From the NCBI GenBank assembly GCA_022749755.1, contig CM040453.1, positions 16,687,368 through 16,751,367 on the forward strand: DNA of 64,000 nucleotides. The letters are read 5' to 3'. Below, piece after piece: positions 1 to 13,022 of this stretch; position 1 is the first letter of the stretch; each line of letters begins with the position of its first letter. The notes beneath the pieces were generated by a model. It did no database searches. It saw only the letters and a list, made by a program, of their open reading frames with translations, and had not been told where the DNA came from. A program made the position numbers and the translations under genes. This stretch comes from Azadirachta indica (taxonomy: Eukaryota > Streptophyta > Magnoliopsida > Sapindales > Meliaceae).

Positions 1-79
1 TAGTTATAATCTCCCTCACTCGTAATGTCAACGAAAAATTGATTTTGGACTTGTTGAGTAGGTAGGGGTGACTGGATTT

Positions 80-245
80 AGTTGAGGAAGAACTTGACAT
101 AACCAATTCCCTTCTCATCCAGCCTTTTCAAACAATAATTATAACTCCCGTTTGTTTCAACTAGTACTCTAGTCTTCCCATCAAATGCCTCAACTTCAAG
201 TGTTGCACAATAGCATGCACACAAGCCCTTATCACTGCGTACTTA
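80..245 (-). other. Possible exon remnant, unrecognised
   Basis: On the minus strand an open stretch of about 55 codons reads with codon-like composition (for example VEAFDGKTRVLVETNGSYNY) and ends in a stop near position 80. A stop lies just upstream, followed by an AG that could be a splice acceptor. I do not recognise the family. It could be a last exon of a gene to the right, a decayed fragment, or chance. Confidence 0.2.
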
Positions 246-249
246 TTTG

Positions 250-3160
250 ACATAGTCAAAAGCTTGCTTAGTGTATACAGTATACAGGGCACATTTCACT
301 TCACAAAATACGTCTATATTCGTCATCTTGCCAAAATAAGAAAATTAATCCAGAACCATACCTAAAACAAATTGCCAGAGGGACAGGAAAGCTAAATGGA
401 AAGCATTTTTTGTAAATAAAATACCATGTTTTTTTCTACAAATATAAATGCATCTTAATAACAAACAGTAAAGCACATCACAACATCACCACTCATCTAA
501 AGCATAGAAATTAGTTGCAGCCAATATCAATACAGCAAAACAATAGCAGGGGATTCTATATGTTTGTTTTAAAAGTTTACCAACAAATTTGAGGATCTTG
601 TAGATAAATTTCAAATCAATTCACAATCTTACTTGAAACCGTACCATAAGAAAAATTTGGTGGCAATGCTTCTCAAGGGTAAATTTTAGAGTGTCAATAT
701 AGTCTTATTTATTATTTAATCACTCAACCTTAAAGAAAAAATTTATTAAATAAGTTTTAATAAGGCTTATTTATGTACAATAATAGGCACCAAAACATTG
801 CTAATTAACTACTAAACTAATAAGTAAGATTTCTATATTAATATTTAAAGTCTAATCAGATCAAATTATTTTGCAAGCATTAATTCCTAAAATTTGCTCA
901 GACTTAAGAAAATGATAACTCATATTAATTTATAGACTTTTTTAATCTAATTTAATAATTTGCGTTGAAGTTAAAAATATAAATGCCTGATTTTATAAAA
1001 AAATAAAAATTATATAATAATATTATTTTTTTTCCAATTTCCCAACCAAAAAAAAAAACCTTTAATTTTGCCATATGTTATATTCATTTTTTTAGGAAAT
1101 ATTAACATATTTGAAGTGAAAGGGTAAAAGCACTTTTCACAAATTTTGGCTTTTGGCTTTTGGCTTTTGGAAAGATGATTAAGAGGACAGGGACTCGTTC
1201 AATTTTTTAATTTTTATTTTTTGGCTAGTGAAAAATGTGCTTGGCAATAAGTGGGTTCATTAATAGATATTGTGTATAGATAATCCATACACAAATTTCA
1301 AGTTCAATCAAATTTTCTTATTAAAAGATTGTCGATACATGAAAATAGAATATAGGCTCGAGCCCAAACTCAAACTAAAATTATGTCATTTTATCAAGTA
1401 ATATATATAAGAGCACAAGTAGGACCAAGTTACTCTTTAGAGCACAAATTATAGGCTGTGGTATAAAAGGTTAAAATAATTAAAAGTTAGGCCCAAATCA
1501 ATTTAATATCCTAGGTTTAACCCATTTGAGAAGTACTTAGGCCTAAAAAATCCATTATATAATTAGGTTAATACATAAGGAACACAAAAAGTCCCAAAAA
1601 AACTTATATTTTTAAAGCACAAAACTTTAAAAACCTTTTTAGTTCAAAACCTTATTCAAATTAATATAGCATTAATTAAAATAAGTATTTTATTCTATTT
1701 AGAATTAATTAGAAAAGGTATTTTGTTGAAAGTAAAACTATTTAAACAAAATATTACATTACAAGGACAAATCTTTAAATTGCCATTCTAATTAAAATTA
1801 GTTAGGATAAGTATCTTATTCTAACTAGGAGTACTTCGAATAGATGTTTTATTACAAATATAAATCCTTACACATCTCTTTTAAATAGGATTAAATTATA
1901 CTAATTTAAATCTTAGATAAAATCTTATCTTAAGGGAGTTTAATTTACATTAGGATAGGATTACATGAGCTAGTCATATTCTATTACAACTCTACATCAC
2001 ATACTATATTAGGAGACATGACTCCACATTTAATCATCATAAAAAATCATCATCAAAAAGATCACATTTGATCACATACTAGAGAGAAAGGTTCATTAGC
2101 TAAAAGGCCTAAAAGGGCCTGTCCTTGAACGAACGCCTTCTCCTTTGTAACAATACTCGTAACTCTTGACTTACTTTTTTAGCAATTACTCATCGCTTGA
2201 GTCAACCTTAAACACTACTCTAGTGTTTTGTCATCTTTCCTGCATCTTTTAACTTTAAATCTAGTTGTTTTTAGACTCCAAATTAACTTGTCCGTGACCT
2301 TAGTTTGTGAATCGCAATTACTCATATTGAATACTATCACAAGTGAATTCCTTAAATATCTATTTAATTCCTTCATGATTATGATTCACCATTAAACTGT
2401 TGTGTTCCTTTGCATTAACACTAAGCCTATCTTGCTCCCACACACACCTTGAACTCACAATTTGGACTTTGTGCCTTTTATAAGTATTTTTCAAATATAA
2501 AGCGGTAATAGGCAACGATAGTAAATCTCTCCGCTCAAATTCAAGCCATTCTTCTAAGATTGTAATATTACGACTCTCAGACCACCAAATGCAATCCAAA
2601 GAACATAGTGGGCCTTACTCTCTACAACTCAAAAAAAATGTGTGAAAACTCAACTTGAATATAGAGGCTCAATGGTATCGAAGTCACCTAGAGCGATACT
2701 AGGCTTATGTTATCTATCAACCAATCATGATTTGACATGTGAATTGGGTAGATTTCATACAAAGAAAGTTTTACTCTTATCTATCAGTTTCAATTTTGTT
2801 TCAACTATTAAAACTTCACACGCAACTATTACTCTTGTCACTGTTATTTCCCCCTCCCTTTCCTTTTCCCTTCTCTATTATTAAACTAATAGGTCCCGAT
2901 CAGATATACAAAAGTAATTATAGTGAAGTATTTTGCTTTCTTTAGGTGAAAGACAAACCACAATTGTTTATAGGAACTTATGCTTATCTTATTCATTGCC
3001 AACCATCTAATATATTAAGTTACGCTTTAACGAATAAGCCTAAGCCTCAGGAAACTAATTTGCCTAAACTCAAGGCAATGAGTTGTAACAAATTTGAACG
3101 TGCAAAAATTCAAAACAAATATAGAAATAAATTAAAAAAACTTAGACTTAGTCAAACTCA
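250..3160. other. AT-rich intergenic DNA, no gene seen
   Basis: No convincing coding region, RNA gene or intact element was found here. Short open frames near 2360-2600 and 2640-3275 lack any recognisable domain and have no matching gene structure. The part from about 2300 to 3160 lies directly downstream (minus sense) of a gypsy C-terminus, so it may hold that element's decayed LTR, but no partner LTR was found. Confidence 0.4.
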
Positions 3161-3163
3161 ATC

Positions 3164-3514
3164 TCAAGCTAAAAACTTAGGATTCTTCTTAGAAATTCTT
3201 ATTGATCTTCTGTGTCTATCAATACTTCCCCCGCTAAATGGGTCCTTATTCTCAAATTCTATGGTAGGAAACTGATGCTGCAATAGCTTTGTATCTTTCT
3301 ATGTAGCATCTTTAATAGGCAAACGCTTCCACTTCACCAAGTATTCTTTAACAAATTTCATGCCTTGTGTTATCCAACGCATATCTAAAATTTTCTCTTG
3401 TTTTACTTTAACTACACCTTCATTAGTAACAGGTGACGACTCTGTTTTCTCTTCTGTAGTAGATGGAAAGCTCAGAGAAAGAATCGAAGTAAAAAGAATA
3501 CCTATAAACATCAA
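3164..3514 (-). mobile_element. Ty3/gypsy chromovirus pol C-terminus (chromodomain) remnant
   Basis: The minus strand encodes the C-terminal end of a Ty3/gypsy polyprotein. A degenerate chromodomain is visible (EKILDMRWITQG, then YLVKWKRLPIKDAT), where family members normally continue with Trp-Glu. Here the Trp codon is TAG. Beyond that stop the same frame continues with the usual tail, including LLQHQFPTIEFENKDPFSGG and RISKKNPKF, and ends in TGA near 3164. Chromodomains of this kind sit after integrase in plant chromoviruses. Nothing upstream of position 3514 looks like integrase, so this is an isolated decayed fragment. Confidence 0.75.
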
Positions 3515-3519
3515 TTTTT

Positions 3520-4720
3520 AGAACGTTTCAATTCTTTACCTAACAGTTCCTATTTACATGAAAAAATTATACCATTACTACTCAATTTCTATATTATTAT
3601 GTCAATTATTATTATCAAGTTAGGCAAATATATCATGTTGACCTTTTTATTTTTTAGTCTAAATAGACATTTGTGACTAACAGTTTAAGGTTATAGATTA
3701 TTTTTTAAATTATTTATAAATCTTAGCAATATAATTACCTGAACTTTAGAGAATAAAATATCTTTTATACATATATAAATTAATTATAAAATAATATACA
3801 TGTTCAGAAAATTAGAAAGTTTAATATTGAAAACAAAAAAATACTATAAGCATTAAACTAAAGAAACATTAAATTAGTATTAACATGCATTGAACTAACC
3901 AAATATTATATTATATTTTACAAGAAAGGTGCAACAAATTGACCACTCGAACCAAGAAGTTAGAAATAATATATCGTTTGTAATTTTTTATTGCACGTCC
4001 ATAAAAATAATTTGTTCAATTTACTTACTATCCATTATTTGTTTTGTTTGATTTGTTATACTATCCACTATTTTACCAACTAATTGTTGGATAAAAATGT
4101 TTTGGAACCATAATTATCTTCCTAAATTGTTATTTACTTTGTTATCTACAAACTTATTATATCATGATTGAATGAGGGTTATAGTTTTTTAAAATGCACC
4201 ATCACTTTTTATCAATTATTTAGTTTTAATATAATACAGTTACAAATATTTTAATTATTTTTGATATTTTTTAATTCTTTAGTCTATGCATTACTTAAAA
4301 TAATTTATTTTTTTTTATTTATTTGAAAAGAAAATAAGATGAACATTCATAAATATATTATTTATTACTAGAGAAATCTACTCAACTCACATATCGATTC
4401 TAAATAGTGTCATGCTTATTGAGGTATAATTGATGGGTTTAATGTAATTGGGTCTCTGAATATAAAGTGAGGTTTTTGGTTTTGAACTCCTAATCTGAGC
4501 TAAGGGGAGTTAGGTCCACCACATCCCTTAGATCTCACTTGGTATATATGACACCCCAAATTTGCCATATAAAAACATATGCCAAAGTTGAATGAAATCG
4601 AAACTCAAAAACTCTATTATACAACTCAAAAGAATAAGTAAATCTTAATGTACAATCATATTATTAAAAGTTTAATATAATATTCCTTAAGATTTAATAC
4701 AATACTCAAAATTTAACTTG
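3520..4720. other. AT-rich intergenic DNA, nothing recognised
   Basis: Highly AT-rich sequence with many stops in all frames. No gene, RNA or repeat structure could be supported. Confidence 0.5.
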
Positions 4721-4727
4721 ATTCTAA

Positions 4728-5130
4728 AGTAGTTTTTGTTTTTCTTATTTAAAACCTGAACATAACTGAAATATGAATCTAATTGATATGTTTGTTTTTT
4801 ACCTTAAATATTCTAATTAAATGTTAAGTTGTTTATTTATTTAAAAATAAATAATATAAAACTAATATGTTAACATATATGCCCTAAAAATAATTTAAAC
4901 TAATATATTAAATTGTTGACATATATAATTATTAAATAATAAATAAGGGTATTATTGATAATAAAATATTTAGATTATTCAAATGTTTACTAATTTAGAT
5001 TTAAGTCAAAATTTTTAACTTAATTATATTTACATGTTTTTAACAAATATTTAGATATAAGTTAAAAACAAACGAGTTTTAGACATCTAAATAATTATAT
5101 TTATATTTCAACCAAAAAACAAACAGACCT
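4728..5130 (-). mobile_element. Tourist-like (PIF/Harbinger type) MITE, copy 1
   Basis: A 403-bp AT-rich non-coding element flanked by TAA on both sides (4725-4727 and 5131-5133). The right end, read inward, is AGGTCTGTTTGTTTTTTGG and the left end is AGTAGTTTTTGTTTTTC, an imperfect terminal inverted repeat. Sub-terminal and internal sequence matches, in opposite orientation, the longer element at 43899-44604 (shared stretches include AACTTATATCT and CCTGAACATAA-like tracts). The 3-bp TAA target site and G/T-rich ends are typical of Tourist-like MITEs. Family assignment is inferred. Confidence 0.6.
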
Positions 5131-5139
5131 TAAGAAAAT

Positions 5140-6290
5140 GCAAAATATTACTTAATGGTCAACTTCAATATTTTCGATAGTCTACCTTAATGAAATCTCT
5201 AATAATTCAAAATTAATCTGTTTAAATTTTAATCTGCAAAATATTAATAATGAAGGTGAGCCGTTAACTCAGTAAATAAATCTATGCATAGCATATATGA
5301 TTTTTTTTTAACGTTGATACATAAATCTTTACTTCTAAAACATTTCAAAGACATGTAAGCATGATTATATATATCTATTTAATTCAATAACATTTGTTCA
5401 TATCATATAATATAAAATTAAAACTGTACGAAGCATCTTCGAAGTTCAATCATCAATCAATATGTACATAATTTTAATTTGGCCAATTAATAGATAACAA
5501 AATGTTAATAACTATAATATAACGATATAATAATCGTAATTGAATGATAATATAATTGTAATACAACAATAACAATAATTATATTCATAAACAATGAGCA
5601 AAAAACTTTAATACAAACATACTTTCATGTATAAAGTAATGAATAAAAATTTTCATTTATACTGCGTATAAAATATTTAATAGTTATAAACAATTTGTTT
5701 ATCATTTGTAAATAATTTAAACTTCTAGAAGATATAATTTCCGTTAAGAATAATATTTCATAAAACTATTGACTTATTTACATAACAAGTTTTAATAATC
5801 ATTTTTCAAATACGCTATACACAAATTTACTTAACTCGAATTATAGTAAAACACTATGTACCTCTACATTTAACCAAGGTATCACTTATACTCCAAGAAC
5901 AAATAACAGCCAAGAATATTTTTTCCACAATAATCAAATAAAAGCACTAATAATAAAATGAAATATGTGGAAATTAGAAGTTGAAAGAAGCAAACACAAT
6001 GCTAGCTCCTATTTTTGGCCATAGGTTAGCATTAGAGATTGAAATTATTATCATTATTGAATCCAAAACTTAAAACTTATAAATCTATGAATAAATAATC
6101 TTAATCTTTAATTCCTAATTCTTAAACTTAAATCTTTAAATCTAATATCTAAAATTTTATTCTTAAAATTTAAATTCAAAATCTAAATTTAAGGTTCAAA
6201 TCTTAAAAGTCCCTAATACTTTAATATTTATAAATAGGTGGCATTACATGGTACCCAAGAGTTCTGATATTGTAACCTAAATAATTCACC
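5140..6290. other. AT-rich intergenic DNA, nothing recognised
   Basis: No gene or element boundary could be supported; only short AT-rich low-complexity runs are seen. Confidence 0.5.
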
Positions 6291-6294
6291 AGAC

Positions 6295-6590
6295 ATATCT
6301 AATACCATAACTAATGCTATTGCTATAATATTTGATATAACGCGAGATCCAAACTATAAATCCAAAGTATGAGTGAGAGTGAGACAAGTTTAGTAACAAT
6401 GTAAACAAACACAAAATAATAGAAGATGTTGTAACCTTAGGAGATGATTGATCGACTAAAGGTATCTAATATTGCCACTAGTGCTACTACTATAATATTT
6501 GATATAGCATAAGACCTAAACTATAAATCCAAGGTGTGGATAAGCCTGAGATAGGTTTAGTAACAATGTAAAAGAACATAAGACGATGGA
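6295..6590. repeat. Two diverged direct repeats, about 167-bp spacing
   Basis: Two blocks, about 6295-6425 and 6462-6590, share the order of phrases: a TATAATATTTGATATA core, then AAACTATAAATCCAA, then GGTTTAGTAACAATGTAAA-like text. They are non-coding and diverged by substitutions. This looks like an old tandem duplication inside an unidentified repeat. Confidence 0.6.
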
Positions 6591-6824
6591 AGAGTTTAAT
6601 TACCAACAAGTCACTGTAATATTGTATTGAAAGAGGTTGGCAGTCTATGATACATCCATTAGATGGTTTTGCGACCTAATGGTGCTAAGGTGTTGGTGCC
6701 TAAAGGTGGTGAATTCATTGTCGAAGGATGTAGGGAAGACACAAGAATACTATGGCAATAAGCAAGGTTAATTTTCATGTTGATAGGGTAACACTCAATA
6801 ACGTTAAGTGAAAAAAGGTAAGTT

Positions 6825-6930
6825 TTATTGAGAGAGAGAGAGAGAAAGGTTTCATAAAGAGAGACAAAGAGAGAACCTAATAAAAGAAATAAAGAGAGAC
6901 ATAAAGAGAGACAAAAAGAGAGAAAGGTAA
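6825..6930. repeat. GA-rich microsatellite cluster
   Basis: Imperfect repeats of GAGA and of the phrase AAAGAGAGACA occur several times. Low-complexity sequence only. Confidence 0.8.
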
Positions 6931-7439
6931 GTTTTACTCAATCATATTCATAATAAAAGCTAAAAAATTAAAAACTTAAAAAATATATTAAAATTTTTAT
7001 TTTTAAATAAAAAATTATTTAAATAAATTAGTTAATGTGATTGGTGGTGAGTCTTACGTATTGAAGGACTTAGGATTGAAAATTTAAATAGTAAAAATGA
7101 AAAAGAAATTAATAATTTAGTGGTGGAGTGGGATTGTGGAAACGTATTATTTGCAATTAGGTTATGCAAAAATGACATACCAACAATAAATCACTAAACA
7201 TCACTGTTTAGATTTTTCCATAAATTTTTTATTTTTTTTTTTTAATGTTAAAAAACAATTTAAAAATTAAAACGGAGAATGAGAAAAAAAAAATCTAAAG
7301 AAGCTCGAAAATAATTAAAAATATGTATCATCGCCCTCACTGATCCGTTAGAAGAAAATCGGGTCGAAATTACACCGTATCCCAACCTAACAGGCCGGGT
7401 TAAACGGGGTAAAATTGGGCCCAATTCAGCCCAAACAAG

Positions 7440-7835
7440 AAGGTCCCCACAGAACCGTATTGCAGTGATTCTTGCCACGTATTAAAGCGCGAGCAGGAAA
7501 TTTTCATTACAAATCATGTGTCTGATTTGATAAATGAAATTTATTGCGATAAGCTCCGTGAGAGCGCTCACATGACACAAAAACTTTGTTCTCCATTCCC
7601 TTGACCGTACGTTACTCGTTTCAGTTTACACGCAACGCAAAACAGGTCGCGCGCCGTAGCCGGCAGCAGAGAAGTCGCGCGTGATAATCACGCTCATATA
7701 ATTCGCGTGTGACTTGTAATGCAAGCCGGTAGCTTTTTGTCAACTTATTGACGATTGCGTGTTAATGGGGCAAACACTAAGCTAACAGGACGGTGACAAA
7801 CGGAAGAATACTCCGCCCAACAACTCTTGACTTCG
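7440..7835. other. Isolated CpG-rich island without coding sequence
   Basis: This roughly 400-bp block is visibly richer in G+C and in CpG (for example GGTCGCGCGCCGTAGCC and GAAGTCGCGCGTGATAA) than the AT-rich kilobases on either side. No convincing coding region was found in it. It resembles a core-promoter region or the edge of a lost gene, or a fragment of a GC-rich transposon. The role is unknown. Confidence 0.45.
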
Positions 7836-7839
7836 ACTG

Positions 7840-9175
7840 ATTTACATGTTCATAAAACAGTAAGTTTGTAACGTGTTTATGGGATTTTACGAAAAAACAT
7901 TATAAAATATACTAATATTAGAAACAATAACAAATAGATCACTCATTTTTAGTGAAATAATAAAATGTTGATATAATTTAGTAATTTTACCAAATAAGTT
8001 CTAAATTTTTAGCTACATTCTGGTTACATAAGCTTGATACGTAAAATAACATTGGTATAACACGTGAGTCTACTTAGACTTGGAATGGATTCATGTTTTA
8101 AATACCGAAGTTCAATGAGATAATGCTTGAACTAGTATAAAAGTACAAATAATTAATTATATATTTTAAAAATTAAAAAGATTAACAATTTGCATATAAT
8201 AATTATATAAAATTAAATTTAGTGATATTTTGATAATTTTAATTAATTAAACTTTAAAAAAATTTTAAGAGTTTCTAGATATGATATAACACATTTTTTA
8301 TGAATTTATGGATTAAGTCCACAGACAAGAAATGTTTATTTGTTATCTTTATCTATTTAGAGATTTATTTATTATACATAAACAATCATGTCCTTATTTG
8401 TTATACCTAACCTTCTCTTAAGAAATCTAGTATTACCATCGGTAATGATTAATTCCCACCTATGCATGAGTTCATCTATTGTATATTAAGCTCATCATTC
8501 ACGATAAGCAAATTTTATTATATTAGAATATAGATAAATTTCTTTCTATATATAAGGACAGATTTTTCTTCCTGGTAAAGATAGACATCGTCCAAATTAA
8601 ATGCAGATATTCAAGTGATGCTATACTCAACTTTATCAAAACTCTCGATTTTCGATAAATTTCTAATATAATAGTAATAAATTGTAAATATAATATTAAA
8701 ATATTACTGAGAATTTAGATATATCAGAGTCCACTACACATAGGCGCGAGAGAAATTGACAAATATTCTGTGAGATTAGATATGTCTGGTTAGAGTTTAC
8801 TACAGGTATTATAATGTAAGATTAAATAAATTTTGCTAGAGTCCCCTACGCATGAGCACCATAGAAGTTCATAAATATATTATAAGAGAATTCTCAACAG
8901 AGTGGGGAGTACCCTTCTCTTAGTAAGGTTTGAAGCCAAAAGCTATAGCTCCTTAGACTTCTGGCCATTCGAGCGACACTCGATTAGTTCATAATGAGCA
9001 AATATTTGATAGAATTTGATCACATCCCTAAATTTTTTTCTTCGAGTACAAGAAAACAATTATTAACCCTTATTTAAATGGAGAATTTCTGACACGAACT
9101 TTATATTCTTGTTGTGATTGATGAATCCAATCAAGATTTGGACACACTTTAGACCTAAGATTAAATCAATTAATA
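7840..9175. other. Intergenic, no gene seen
   Basis: From about 8580 to 9010 the text has slightly more complex composition, including three related phrases of the type AGAGTCCACTAC / AGAGTTTACTAC / AGAGTCCCCTAC spaced at roughly 75 bp. It could be transposon-derived. No boundaries or coding capacity could be supported. Confidence 0.4.
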
Positions 9176-9179
9176 TGGA

Positions 9180-9636
9180 CCCACCAACACAAAATTTAAT
9201 TTAACATTATAAAATAAACCCTTCTAGATTTTTCATTTCAACGGTGATAGGTGCATTTAATACAATTTCTTTCTTGTTATTATTAAAAGTCAAAATCAAA
9301 TTAATAATTATACTTTTCAATTTTTTGAGTTATTCATACAAAATTAAGATTTGAAAAAAACGAAAGAAATGGAAAACATAAGTTTGATTACTTTAATATA
9401 TATATATATATATATATGAACCCACTGACACAAAATTTAATTTAAAATTATAAAATAAACCTTCTACATTTTTCATTTCAACGATGATAGGTGCATTTAA
9501 TACAATTTCTTTCTTGTTATTATTAAAAATCAAAATCAAATTAATAATTATACTTTTCAATTTTTTGAGTAATTCATACAAAATTAAGATTTTAAAAAAA
9601 AGAAAGAAATGGAAAACATAAGTTTGATTACTTTGC
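9180..9636. repeat. Tandem duplication, unit about 240 bp
   Basis: Blocks 9180-9396 and 9420-9636 are nearly identical non-coding sequence. Both run from ACACAAAATTTAATTTAA through TTTCATTTCAACG to AACATAAGTTTGATTACTTT. They are separated by a short (TA)n run (about 9397-9416). Few differences suggest a relatively recent local duplication, perhaps by slippage or unequal exchange at the AT-rich junction. Confidence 0.85.
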
Positions 9637-9639
9637 GCA

Positions 9640-11840
9640 CATACACACACACTTAAACTCATGTTATATCAAAATCCTTTTTTTTGTTTTTAATATCAAT
9701 TTCTATAAATTTATTGACTATTTTAAATTAACTTTAACAAAAATCCTTTTTACAAATTTCAAGTAAAATAAAAATTTCAATATGATAAATTAACTTGATT
9801 TATTTAGTAAAATCTTTTTTTGGGTAATTCAAGAAGTTTTTATTAAAATATTTGTATTAAAATTGAGAAAGAATTTTATTTTATATTTAGCTATTATCTT
9901 AAACAAACAGATTTTTCTTCAAAAGATTGCAAATTGTGAAAAAGACAATTAATTTTTTAACTCAAATTTGAATGTGACCTAATTTAAATTATGTACATGG
10001 TTTATTTTCTAATTTTGATTTTCATATTTTAATTTGAATACGAGAAAAACAATATTAACGTTTTTGGTAAATGCAAAAGTAATGCATCCGATTTTAAAAT
10101 TTAGGATTCGTGTAGGAGTCTTACGGAAAAAGCATCTATATTCTATATTGTTTATATATTTTAACGTTTTTCTTTTCTAGTACTCTTTAATAAGATACTA
10201 AAATGCCTAATATTATTGGTAAAGCAAGTAATATTTTAATTAGTATTTAATTATGTGCTAATACAAAAATGATCTTTAATACTAGTTAAAATTTGATATG
10301 TACATTTAAAATAAACATGCAAACATATGATGAGTAACGGCCAGGTTGAACTTGTTGTGAATTTAAAATAATTTGTTTCTGTCATGTTATAAAAATAATT
10401 AATTTTTAAGAGAATCAGTTTAATGTTTGATAAATTTTATTTATTAAAATTTTCAAAAATAGTTTTGTATGTTTAATAAATTTATTGTTAAAAATATTAT
10501 ATTAATACAAATAATTAAAATATATATAATAAATTGTGATAAATAAAAATTACTTTAACTATTTAAAATATATTTTAGGTATTATACTTTAAGTAGGCTA
10601 CAATATAGCTCTTATTTATTGACTTGATGGTAGGTGAATATATAATAATGGCCGATGAATTATATAATACAGAATAAAATAAAATGATATATACTTACAT
10701 AAAATAATTTATAAAAAAATACATATCAAAGGTAAAAATAAAACTAAAAAATAATTAAAGAAAAAAAATTTTGGTTTAACAATTTTACTTCTCAATTAAA
10801 TTTGAAAATTAAAAATTATTTGTAGGGTTAATTTTGGATTGGTAATTTTAAATAGATATATTTAATATTATACTTATAAATCAAATTACTTTTTAAAATT
10901 AGATTTTGAAAAGCAATTATTCTTCTATTTCTTAAAATGTACTATAGAATAATATAATTCTACCAAAAGTAATTTTGAAAAATTTTACCAAACATTTAAA
11001 ATTACGTTTGCCTATTCGAAATTATTTTTACCTACTCCTACAGTAATCACAAATGGGCTTTAATTATACTTTCAAATTTATTATGAAGTGATATTTAGCA
11101 CTACCAAACTTGCTCTTCATAGTCAAACCTAGTTAATTCATTTTTATAACATATAAAATATTTTTTGTCATTTAGAAATTTTTTTATATATATTGTAAAT
11201 TTATATAAAATTTTTAGTCATTTTATTAAGTACAATAAAGTAGTTAAGGTACTTTTTGTAATTAGATATCTATTAGTGATCTTTATATGGGAATTTTTAT
11301 TAATAATTTTTTAAAATATTTCATTATATATTATGCACTTAAATCTACAATAATATAAATTAAAAACATTAATTTTCAAATATTTTGTATTTGAAAACAA
11401 ATAACATACTAATGCTATTTAATATAAAAAATGTCATTTGGAATTGCATAACATAACCTATCTATACTTTACACAAAAGATAAGTTATTTGATTTTGCGT
11501 TTTAACAAAAACATGCTATTTAAATTTATATATAGTTTAATTTATTTAACTTCTATATCGATGGAGTTATATTCCTATCTCAAATAAAAAAATAAAACTA
11601 TAATTTCATATTCCCTATGGACTACTTGGGAATACACGAATTGATAGTTCTTTAAAATATCAGGGAGCTAATTGTTAATAGCCTAATAAAAAAATCTATA
11701 AAAGCGAAGGTCTATTAGTAATGATGCTATGCCGTGTACAATAACAAACTATAGTCAGTAAAATACGTAGGATACGCTGTTAAAGTATCCCCTTTATATT
11801 AATAAAAAAAAATATATTAAAAAAATTTTTTCAATTTATT
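9640..11840. other. AT-rich intergenic DNA upstream of the TOL1-like gene
   Basis: No coding or structured element was supported. The end of this stretch should contain the promoter of the following gene, but no clear TATA box decides a start site. Confidence 0.45.
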
Positions 11841-11899
11841 TAAAAAAAATTAAAGGAAAATTGTAATTTCTGTCGCTGAAGTTAACGTATATGAAGATA

Positions 11900-12997
11900 C
11901 TGAAACTCCGAGAAGGAATCAATAACTTAACTGAGTCATTGCGTGTCGTCGTCTCAACTCACCAACTCTAGTTTCGGTTTAAAGGTAAGCCCCTGAACAA
12001 AAATAATAATTATAATAATAATATTATTTTTATTTTTATTTTTATTTAATCGATTATCCGAAACAATTTCATAAATTCTGCTTCTTTTCTTTGATCTGAT
12101 CAGTACACTTCGTTTCATGTGCTGTTGTAGCTAACGAAATATATATTTTTTGAATGTTTATCTTTTTCGTATTTGTTGTATGAGGATTTGAGGAGAAGAC
12201 TAATTTTTTTCTTTTGCAATTTTTAGTTTATTGATTTTTCTATTGTTTGGTTGCTGAGAAAATTTAAGTAATTTAGTTGGTAAAATGGTATTTAGTTTGT
12301 GAAGAAGTCATCTGAAGTATGAGAAATTTGAGAAACACCCGTTGACCTGTTGATTCATTGGTTCAGTAAACGAGCAGATCGTTAGGGTTTGTTGATGTGA
12401 ATTGTTATGATTTACAATTTAGGATGGATTTTAGCATTATTTATAACTATTATCATTTTTTTCTGCAATTCTTATAATTTTATTTTGGATATTACCGTTG
12501 CTTAATTGCTTAGAAGACTTGCAAATCTTAGAATAATTGATTCAATTCATTTAAGTTCTGGCAATTAATAATATAATAATGAATTCTCTATGGAGGAATT
12601 GGTAATTTTATTCATTTATTAAATGAGAAATGCATGTCTCACTAGACAAGTTTATGATGTTGCATAATTTATATTTTTGGAACCTGTTAGTAACTATGGA
12701 GTGGATCATCAATGTCTTGGTTTAATGAATTAATTGGGTTTGTGGATTTTTAGGGGACTGTAGTTTACTTGAATTTTGGTTTTGAAATTTTGTGCTTGGT
12801 TCCTAAGAAATGGAGTAAGAAGGAAAAGAGAGGAAAATAAAAGTTATGATAAAATGACGCTTAAAGCATAAAATATAAAAGCTTTCATTTTCATCTTTTC
12901 TTCTTTACCAATAACAACATTATTGTATTTCTTCTGATTTTTCTAGCATGTATAGCTTTTCTCTTACCAGCATAACATGTTAAAAATTTGGTTTTAG
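11900..12997 (+). other. 5'UTR exon and leader intron of TOL1-like gene
   Basis: The 5'UTR probably ends in TTTCGGTTTAAAG at 11984, followed by a good donor GTAAGC. The intron of about 1 kb ends in GGTTTTAG at 12997, and the start codon is 26 nt further on. T-rich sequence fills the interval. Leader introns are common in plant housekeeping genes. The transcription start is not resolved. Confidence 0.55.
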
Positions 12998-13022
12998 GGT
13001 CTTAAAGTGTTGCATTGCAAAG

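Noticed and set aside
2642..3275. Plus-strand open frames near 2.6-3.3 kb
   Set aside because: They lie antisense to the gypsy C-terminus or in low-complexity DNA and show no domain or codon bias.
9393..9662. 89-codon minus-strand frame across the tandem duplication
   Set aside because: It runs through the microsatellite and AT-rich repeat without domain or start context.
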